Part shown: positions 6,668 to 11,718 of the stretch, one piece after another
Layout of the letters: each line of letters begins with the position of its first letter
Position numbering within the stretch: the first letter of the stretch is position 1
Translations under genes and position numbers: made by a program
Source of the DNA: Acidaminococcus hominis
GTDB taxonomy: Bacteria > Bacillota > Negativicutes > Acidaminococcales > Acidaminococcaceae
NCBI RefSeq assembly: GCF_021044795.1
Contig: NZ_JAJNOP010000048.1
Length of the DNA stretch: 11,718 nucleotides
Strand: one strand, 5' to 3'
Notes under the pieces: model-generated
Told to the model about the DNA's origin: nothing
The model's database searches: none
Seen by the model: only the letters and a program-made list of their open reading frames with translations

Positions 6668-7060
6668 ATGAACAAAATCTACACCTTCCGCAACAAAGAA
6701 TTATTGGACAATGCCAAACAACTGCGCAAAGAAATGACCGACCAAGAAAAGAAACTATGGTACCAATTCCTACGCCCGGATCCCATGAAATGGTATAAAC
6801 AACGGATTTTCGGCAACTATATCGTCGACTTTTACTGCGCTAAAGCCAAATTAGCCATAGAAATCGACGGCAAAACCCACCTTGAAGAAAGTGCCAAAAT
6901 GTATGACCAAATAAGAACCGAATATCTAAACAGCCTAGGAATTGCAGTCATCCGCTACACCAATGAAGACATAACACACCACTTCTATATCGTCTGCCGA
7001 GACATAAAAAAACACGTCAATAACCGACTCAAAGAATTAGAAGAAACAAAACAGCGTTAA
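6668..7060 (+). CDS. DUF559 (Vsr-like) endonuclease-domain protein
   Basis: The 130-residue product covers the whole length of a single DUF559 domain. The N-terminus NAKQLRKEMTDQEKKLWYQFLR is the family's typical opening, followed by YKQRIFGNYIVDFYCAKAKLAIEIDG. Candidate metal-binding residues of the PD-(D/E)xK/Vsr-like core are D54, E65 and D67, with H71, D80, R83 and N99 also at conserved-looking positions; RYTNEDI closes the core. AAGGAGG (6653-6659) lies 8 bases before the ATG. The family is predicted to cut or nick DNA; substrates are poorly known. The gene stands alone between repeat arrays 2 and 3, with no methylase or helicase partner. No plus-strand T-tract terminator follows. Confidence 0.9.
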   Translation: MNKIYTFRNKELLDNAKQLRKEMTDQEKKLWYQFLRPDPMKWYKQRIFGNYIVDFYCAKAKLAIEIDGKTHLEESAKMYDQIRTEYLNSLGIAVIRYTNEDITHHFYIVCRDIKKHVNNRLKELEETKQR

Positions 7061-7191
7061 ATTCTCGCTAGCCCGGAGCACCACCCAATTATTAGCGGCC
7101 CCCGGCCGCAACTGCTTACAGCAATGCCAGGATGGAGGACCATCTCCAATCCTACATTGGCCCCCATTCAACAACTGAACAGTATTGGACT

Positions 7192-7219
7192 AAAAACGGC
7201 CCCTCCAAACGGAGGGGCC
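7192..7219 (-). terminator. minus-strand terminator, possibly for glf
   Basis: GGCCCCTCC and GGAGGGGCC pair perfectly (7198-7219, 4-nt loop). On the minus strand the stem is followed by GTTTTT. The plus strand has no T-tract. It lies about 360 bases beyond the glf stop, so the glf message would carry a long structured 3' region. Confidence 0.6.
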
Positions 7220-7457
7220 ATCATCCTTATAGATGATTGAGGCAGTTTCATCCAATTGACACGAAGGACCAATACCCCATCCTGCCCAACGGGCCAATAC
7301 CTACATTTCAGTACTAGCTCCCATTTAGCACACGACCAGTGATGATGCTGAACGCTTCCTGCAAGCGTGTAGGAAGTGTCGCCAAAGGCGACGATAGAAG
7401 TTCAATCCAATTGGCCCGGAGGGCCAGCCCAAAGGGCGCCCATAGCTCTCACCTCTA

Positions 7458-7567
7458 TGCGGCCGCATCCAAACATCCCACGGATGTTTGGTCAATAAGG
7501 CCCATGCGATAGCGGCCTGCAAAGCAAGTCCGTAGGACGTAGCTGCGCAGCGAGCCGCGAACCGCTG
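7458..7567. repeat. structured nested element, copy 4 (type c)
   Basis: CCAAACATCC (7469-7478) pairs with GGATGTTTGG (7482-7491), with GGCC/GGCC pairing below. The linker is CCATGCGATA. GCGGC+CTGC (7512-7520) pairs with GCAG (7547-7550), a CGA bulge and GCCGC (7554-7558). The 7/8-nt internal loop encloses GTCC-GTA-GGAC (7528-7538). It ends GAACCGCTG (7559-7567) and sits between CTCTCACCTCTA and GAGAGCTGTCACC of its host module. Confidence 0.85.
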
Positions 7568-7576
7568 AGAGAGCTG

Positions 7577-8719
7577 TCACCGAAGGTGACTGAGAGAGGA
7601 TTCCCTGATAACATCGCCAGGAAGTTTGCCGACCGCACCAACCACCCGTAAAGCCCTTTCCACCACATCATCCATATCATAATACTTATACTCCGCCAAC
7701 CGGCCCCCAAAAATAACCCCCTTTTCCTTCCTCACCAGCTCCGCATACCGCTCATACAACTTCTGATTTCGTTCATCATTCACCGGATAATACGCTTCCT
7801 CCCCCGGCTGCCACTCCGCCGGATACTCCCGGGTCACATACGTCACCGGCTGCGTACCAAACTCAAAATGCTTGTGCTCAATCACCCGGGTATACGGCGT
7901 CTCACGATCCGTGTAATTCATCACCGCCACCCCCTGGTGATTCACCTCTTCCAGACGCTCCGTCTCAAACCGCAGCCCCCGGTATTCCAGACGGCCCAGC
8001 TGATACCCAAAATACGCATCCACCGGCCCCGTGTACACCACCGTCTTGGCCACGCCCTCATAAGCCTTCCGCTCCTGGTTGTAATCCACCCCGGTCCGCA
8101 CCTCAATACCCTTCAGCAACCCCTGGATCAGCACATTGTAGCCCCCAATAGGAATCCCCTGGTACCGGTCATTAAAATAATTGTTGTCAAACGTGTACCG
8201 CACCGGCAGCCGCTTAATAATAAACGCCGGCAGCTCTGTGCAGCTCCGCCCCCATTGCTTTTCCGTGTACCCCTTGATCAGCTTCGTGTAAATATCCGTC
8301 CCAATGAGAGAAATCGCCTGCTCTTCCAGATTTCGAGGCTCCGAAATCCCTGCCTCCTCCCGCTGGGCCGCAATCTTCGCCGCTGCTTCCGCCGGCGTCA
8401 CCACCCCCCACATCTTGGAGAACGTGTTCATATTAAAAGGCAGATTGTACAGCTCCCCCTTGTAATTGGCCACTGGAGAATTGACATAATGATTGAACTC
8501 CACAAACTGATTCACATAATCCCATACCCCCTTGTCCGACGTATGAAAAATATGCGCCCCGTACTTGTGAATCCGGATACCTTCCCGTTCCTCGCAGTAC
8601 ACATTGCCCCCAATATGGTCCCGCCGCTCCAGCACCAAACACCGCTTCCCCGCCTTCGTCATCTCATGCGCAAACACAGAACCAAACAACCCGCTGCCAA
8701 CAATCAAATAATCGTACAT
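7577..8719 (-). CDS. glf: UDP-galactopyranose mutase
   Basis: The 380-residue cytoplasmic FAD enzyme interconverts UDP-galactopyranose and UDP-galactofuranose, the donor for galactofuranose in surface glycans. The N-terminal FAD site is YLIVGSGLFGS (GSGLFG at 8-13) with LERRDHIGGN at 30-39. The family motifs HKYGAHIFHTSD (51-62), GYTEKQWGR, NYFNDRYQGIPIGGYN and near the end GGRLAEYKYYDMDDVV are all present. The start is the ATG at 8719-8717, preceded by AGGGGGA about 7 bases away; an in-frame ATG 20 codons upstream lacks such a site. The last 21 residues (VGAVGKLPGDVIRESSLSHLR) are encoded by the repeat array, and the TGA stop lies in its GTCACC/GGTGAC hairpin. No other glycan genes are visible. 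Confidence 0.96.
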   Translation of the reverse strand: MYDYLIVGSGLFGSVFAHEMTKAGKRCLVLERRDHIGGNVYCEEREGIRIHKYGAHIFHTSDKGVWDYVNQFVEFNHYVNSPVANYKGELYNLPFNMNTFSKMWGVVTPAEAAAKIAAQREEAGISEPRNLEEQAISLIGTDIYTKLIKGYTEKQWGRSCTELPAFIIKRLPVRYTFDNNYFNDRYQGIPIGGYNVLIQGLLKGIEVRTGVDYNQERKAYEGVAKTVVYTGPVDAYFGYQLGRLEYRGLRFETERLEEVNHQGVAVMNYTDRETPYTRVIEHKHFEFGTQPVTYVTREYPAEWQPGEEAYYPVNDERNQKLYERYAELVRKEKGVIFGGRLAEYKYYDMDDVVERALRVVGAVGKLPGDVIRESSLSHLR

Positions 8720-8767
8720 ATAGATCCCCCTATGACCAATGGATTTTTTCGCATAATAGATGCTTCC

Positions 8768-8796
8768 ATTATACAGCAAATCCCAGGGGGAGACAA
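8768..8796 (-). promoter_or_regulatory. glf promoter
   Basis: On the minus strand, -35 TTGTCT (8796-8791), a 17-bp spacer and a perfect -10 TATAAT (8773-8768). The predicted start is about 8761, giving a leader of about 42 nt. Confidence 0.8.
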
Positions 8797-8867
8797 AACC
8801 CAGGGCCAGTCAGTACAAACGATGAGCTAAGAATGTCAGAAATCACCGCCCCCATTCCAAACCCCAT

Positions 8868-8896
8868 TTGACACCACTGCCCTTTTATCCTATAAT
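8868..8896 (+). promoter_or_regulatory. consensus sigma-A promoter of a short RNA
   Basis: TTGACA (8868-8873), exactly 17 bp, and TATAAT (8891-8896): both boxes match the consensus at all six positions. It is divergent from the glf promoter with about 70 bp between the -35 boxes. Confidence 0.9.
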
Positions 8897-8902
8897 TTCA
8901 CC

Positions 8903-8983
8903 CAAGGAATTAAGCAGCAAACCTGAGGGTGCGCTGCAGGGGCCTTGCAACTCTACGGAGAAGCAGGCCCCTTTTCTATTTTT
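8903..8983 (+). ncRNA. candidate short structured RNA, unrecognised
   Basis: A transcript from the consensus promoter would start near 8903 and end at the terminator about 80 nt later. It has no ribosome binding site with an open frame. It would fold into two hairpins. The first is GCAGC (8914-8918)/GCTGC (8933-8937) with inner ACC/GGT. The second is the terminator, with an inner C(TACG)G tetraloop. It lacks the SRP RNA tip motif and is too short for 6S RNA or tmRNA. No gene follows for over 700 bases, so it is probably not a leader. The family is unknown. Confidence 0.65.
8939..8983 (+). terminator. terminator of the short RNA
   Basis: GGGGCC (8939-8944) pairs with GGCCCC (8966-8971). TGC/GCA extends it, and the tip is CTC-TACG-GAG (8951-8960), a stable UNCG-type tetraloop. 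TTTTCTATTTTT follows at 8972-8983. Confidence 0.9.
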
Positions 8984-8989
8984 CCATTC

Positions 8990-9420
8990 CCAAAATTGTA
9001 CACCCCAGCCCCGCCCTGCCGCTTTTCTTCCTCAATCACCATAATTTCATCACAGTTGCAATCCTGATGATTTTTTCTTTGTAATACCAGAATATTCCCA
9101 TAATACAATGCCTATTTTCTCTTTCCCTACTGGCCTACCCCTCCGGCAAGGTGGCTTAAAGTGTTCGTGTTGTATATCCAGTTATTTAGTTACAAAATTT
9201 AGATGCAAATGCTAATATAAGAAATGGGAAAGCAAATTTCACCTCATCTCTCAGGATTTTCTTCTTATCATTTCTCGTATTCTAAAATTTTATACGGAAA
9301 ATTATGCAGCATTTTAAGAATAAACTGCAAGGCTTATCACCCAAACAGAGAAGAAAATCTCCCTTCAATTTCCTTTTCAAAATTGAGGAAACCCCAATTA
9401 TTTTATCATTTGAGCTAAAA
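8990..9420. other. intergenic transition to AT-rich DNA, no supported gene
   Basis: The sequence passes from C-rich to clearly AT-rich near 9120. Two short open frames (plus 9224-9418; minus 9108-8953) lack convincing ribosome binding sites. No RNA gene or terminator was recognised. Confidence 0.4.
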
Positions 9421-9460
9421 GTTCATATGTGTTCGTATATGTTCATATGTGTTCGTAAGA
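9421..9460. repeat. four tandem 10-bp repeats
   Basis: Four consecutive 10-mers fit GTTCRTATRT: GTTCATATGT, GTTCGTATAT, GTTCATATGT, GTTCGTAAGA. They can also be read as two 20-bp units. The spacing is one helical turn, which suits cooperative protein binding. They lie 161 bp upstream of the -35 box of the Abi_C gene. Confidence 0.8.
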
Positions 9461-9620
9461 GATCTAATTAGCTCTAATGTTCTTAGATTAGTCGTCCTAT
9501 AATGGGTGTTTTTTTACTCTTTTATTGATAAGATTAATTTTTTATTCTCTCAGGTAAAACATTATTCCCGTGCTTGTTCCTGCACATATTGTGTAGTGAT
9601 TAATTTTGATACACACAGTC

Positions 9621-9648
9621 TTGACTCATCTTAATTATCTGCTATACT
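9621..9648 (+). promoter_or_regulatory. promoter of the Abi_C-domain gene
   Basis: TTGACT (9621-9626), a 16-bp spacer and TATACT (9643-9648). It lies inside the longest open frame and so excludes the ATG at 9606 as the start. The leader is about 40 nt. Confidence 0.75.
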
Positions 9649-9695
9649 ATTTACTTAAGCGTTGTTATTATACAAAAATTAAAGGAGTTGAAATC

Positions 9696-11378
9696 ATGGG
9701 TAATCCCCAGCATTCTTCAAACAGTCAAATCGTCCCAACCAAAAGTGTACTTTCTGCAGCAATTTCTAATCTAAAAGATTCAGAAACTTCCCAAGGCTTA
9801 AAAGCAATAGCGACACAATATAATGACCTCATGAATATTCAACTACCTGTCGCTACTGTAAAAGATTTGGCAGTTTGCCACACCATTAATAAAAGTCCTT
9901 TAGCCAGATTAGCAAAGCAATTGATTCAAAATGATAAAACATTTAAGCAAGTCGTCGGCATTAATAAATCCATAGCCAATATAAGAACTACTCAATATAA
10001 AGCAACTACTACATTTTGGGAGAATAATTCACTACAGCAAATTAGCAATACATACAGAGAAATAACAAAAGCTTTACTGCCACTTACACAATACGCTTCG
10101 CCCTTAGTAAGTTATCATAAAAACACTTTAACTTCCATAAAAATAGCCCAACAGTATTTTATGATGATTTCTCAATCATATTGGACCACCAAACAGGGGA
10201 TTTCTTCAGCAGTTCAGCTTGCTTCATTAAAGAATTCTATTCCCCATATGATTACATCCTTAACTTTACCTGAATCCATCAATTACGGTGAAAAACATCA
10301 AAGCTTGGAACAACAATCTGTTTGTTCAGCACAAAATCAACTGCATAGTACTCAAAAAAAGCGACTCCCACAAAGACAGCTGGATAGTTTGATTGAAGCA
10401 GTTTACAATAAAAAAAATACTTTTAAAGATTTTAAGCAAATCATACCAGACTTAAATTCCCAAACCATGATGGACTATCTAGAAAATCCATCTTCCATCA
10501 AATCTGAAAACCCGTCGGATTCTTATTATAGTACTTCTACTTATTCTTCAATTAACCAATGCTATTTTCGATTGATGTCAGGATCCAATGATTTCTCAGA
10601 AGGGTATGATTTCAAGGAAACCGATAAGTTTTCTCTATCTATTGCTGGCGAAGACCGAAAGTATGAACTAGAAAGAGAAAATTTTATATTGGAAATAACA
10701 ACAGGGAGAAATAAATCTATTACTTGCTCAAGACTTCCGTCCTGTCAACAATATATCCTTCTTCCTACATCTTGTATTCCATATATCACTGATGAAAGAA
10801 TTATCTCTAATAGTAAGCCACATCAAGAATATTTTCCCTGTACCAACCTTGTTCACAGTTACACTGCACACCAAAAAGGTTTTGATTTAACCGCTTATGT
10901 ACTAAACCACTTAAAGCAAACCGTATTCTCAAGCCAATATTTACAAATGGAACTTGATACTATGCTTACTGAAGCCATCACCAATCCTACAGATGCCATT
11001 GGCAAAGCAAAAGAACTCATAGAATCCTGCTGCAAGACCATTCTTGATGAAATGGGAATACCTTTTAATAATAAAGTAAAGTTTCCACAGTTATGTAATA
11101 TTGTACTTAGTAAACTAAAGCTTACTCCAAAAAGCATTCCAAATGACAGCCCTGCAAACTTAGAATTAAAAAGTTTTTGTGGAAATTTACGTGGAGTGAT
11201 TAGTAGTATTGCAGAAATTCGCAATCTATATGGAAATGGACACGGCAAAGAAATTACATTTAAATGTTTGGAAATGCCTCAAGCTATACTTATTGCAAAT
11301 AGTGCTGTCAATTTATGCTTCTTCCTTTGGCTTTCCTGGCAAGAAACAAAAAAGCAACAAGAAACAATAACTTCCTAA
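9696..11378 (+). CDS. Abi_C-like (abortive infection C-terminal) domain protein, candidate phage defence
   Basis: The 560-residue product is probably cytoplasmic, since no signal peptide or membrane helix is evident. Residues about 420-552 resemble the abortive-infection C-terminal domain. They include NPTDAIGKAKELIESCCKTI, FPQLCNIVLSKLKLTP, GVISSIAEIRNLYGNGHGK (RNLYGNGHG at 509-517, compare R-N-x-GxxHG in the family) and a closing hydrophobic helix ANSAVNLCFFLWLSWQE. That family is linked to phage-exclusion proteins; the mechanism is unclear. Residues 1-415 are Ser/Thr/Gln-rich, mainly helical at first, and match nothing I know. AAAGGAG (9681-9687) fixes the start 8 bases on. Codon use is AT-rich, unlike all other genes here, which suggests acquisition. 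No partner gene is in the same operon. Confidence 0.72.
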   Translation: MGNPQHSSNSQIVPTKSVLSAAISNLKDSETSQGLKAIATQYNDLMNIQLPVATVKDLAVCHTINKSPLARLAKQLIQNDKTFKQVVGINKSIANIRTTQYKATTTFWENNSLQQISNTYREITKALLPLTQYASPLVSYHKNTLTSIKIAQQYFMMISQSYWTTKQGISSAVQLASLKNSIPHMITSLTLPESINYGEKHQSLEQQSVCSAQNQLHSTQKKRLPQRQLDSLIEAVYNKKNTFKDFKQIIPDLNSQTMMDYLENPSSIKSENPSDSYYSTSTYSSINQCYFRLMSGSNDFSEGYDFKETDKFSLSIAGEDRKYELERENFILEITTGRNKSITCSRLPSCQQYILLPTSCIPYITDERIISNSKPHQEYFPCTNLVHSYTAHQKGFDLTAYVLNHLKQTVFSSQYLQMELDTMLTEAITNPTDAIGKAKELIESCCKTILDEMGIPFNNKVKFPQLCNIVLSKLKLTPKSIPNDSPANLELKSFCGNLRGVISSIAEIRNLYGNGHGKEITFKCLEMPQAILIANSAVNLCFFLWLSWQETKKQQETITS

Positions 11379-11718
11379 GAATTGAATATACCATCCTTGC
11401 CAACTAAAGCATCAGAATATAAGAATGCAAATCTCTACTCTACCAAATTTTCCATCAAATACTCAAAATTTGCCTCTCGTTGGTTATCGTTGTGAACATC
11501 AATGATTTTTTCCTAGTCTACCTAGCACCAAAAATTCTAAAATTGTTATTCAAACGTTCTATTAGAAGGGTCTAAAGAAAGCCAAAGACATCGGCTATAT
11601 ATAGTGGCACGTTTGTCAAGACCAAAATCGATGAATTTCTAAATGTATCAGGCAGCAGACATTGCAGCATTGAGCAGCAGTGCCGGGAAGTAGCGCTCTG
11701 CTGGCGGGACGTTCCCGA
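11379..11718. other. AT-rich downstream region ending in a GC-rich edge
   Basis: No clear terminator follows the Abi_C gene. A 25-residue minus-strand open stretch (stop at 11437-11435, reading IIDVHNDNQREANFEYLMEN within it) could be a gene remnant, but it has no start. From about 11650 the sequence becomes GC-rich again, and a plus frame from about 11583 stays open to the window edge without a visible start codon. Confidence 0.4.

Larger units (their letters stand above)
7080..7642. repeat. intergenic repeat array 3, running into the end of glf
   Basis: The array holds a GCGGCCCCCGGCCGC module (from 7095), a short form of the element-bearing module with CTTCCTGCAAGCGTGTAGGAAG and GTCGCC/GGCGAC (7345-7403), GGCCCGGAGGGCC, then the terminal module with structured element copy 4. 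It ends in GTCACC-GAA-GGTGAC (7576-7590), GAGAGGATTCCCTGATAACA and GACCGCACCAAC (7631-7642). The last 66 bases of glf lie inside it. Confidence 0.88.

Noticed and set aside
7868..8830. Long plus-strand frame of 320 residues
   Set aside because: It is the antisense shadow of glf, rich in Pro, Arg and His as expected of a mirrored gene, with no start signals.
8903..8983. SRP RNA, 6S RNA or riboswitch
   Set aside because: The GGAA-type SRP tip is missing, the length is too short for 6S RNA, and no gene follows close enough for a riboswitch.
8953..9108. Minus-strand 51-residue frame starting TTG (reads NILVLQRKNHQDCNCDEIM within it)
   Set aside because: It looks protein-like, but it needs a TTG start without a clear Shine-Dalgarno and overlaps the short-RNA terminator. 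It may be a remnant.
9224..9418. Plus-strand open frame of 64 residues in AT-rich DNA
   Set aside because: No ribosome binding site or promoter, and the composition gives no sign of a protein.
11435..11512. Minus-strand 25-residue remnant and the open frame reaching the right edge
   Set aside because: There are no start codons or recognisable motifs; too short to name.

Overview
The window looks like chromosomal, accessory DNA from a Bacillota (Firmicutes) bacterium, probably a gut-type member of Negativicutes or Clostridia. The reasons are AAGGAGG-type ribosome binding sites, canonical sigma-A promoters, strong intrinsic terminators, a MalT/LuxR-like regulator, a DUF559 nuclease and dense palindromic intergenic repeats. 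The genus cannot be fixed from sequence alone. From about 200 to 8900 the plus strand is C-rich whichever strand is coding, so plus genes end codons in C and minus genes in G/T. From about 9120 to 11640 the DNA becomes clearly AT-rich, as in an acquired island.

Layout. Bases 1-105 are the 3' end of a transposase gene, most likely IS110 family, followed by a terminator. Next is a 751-residue LuxR-type regulator (278-2533) with an NTF2/SnoaL-like N-terminus where relatives carry an ATPase, closed by a strong terminator. A first repeat array fills 2631-3645. It abuts the stop codon of a minus-strand four-helix membrane protein (3646-4047). Divergent to that is a 55-residue RelB/DinJ-like antitoxin half (4388-4555) with its own terminator and no toxin. 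A gene-poor stretch with a 126-bp imperfect palindrome leads into a second repeat array (5190-6362) and a 185-bp imperfect palindrome. A DUF559 endonuclease-like gene (6668-7060) follows, then a third repeat array (7080-7642) that runs into the end of glf, UDP-galactopyranose mutase (7577-8719, minus). Divergent from glf a near-perfect promoter drives a short RNA (about 8903-8983). The AT-rich tail holds a 560-residue protein with an abortive-infection C-terminal (Abi_C-like) domain (9696-11378).

The most unusual signal is in the repeat arrays. Four copies (three sequence types) of an approximately 110-125 nt element share one secondary structure. It has a 5' hairpin, usually with an AAT bulge, a CCATGYGAYA-like linker, a two-part stem with a fixed 3-nt bulge and fixed 7/8-nt internal loop, and a GAACCRCTG end. 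Stem sequences differ between types by compensatory changes. Each copy sits at the apex of the first hairpin of a commoner two-hairpin module. This looks like a structured mobile element or RNA nested inside another repeat, and I do not recognise it.

Functionally the genes do not form one pathway. The regulator, nuclease, antitoxin half and Abi_C protein look like independent accessory cargo around a cell-surface sugar gene, in a region built up by repeats and an insertion sequence.
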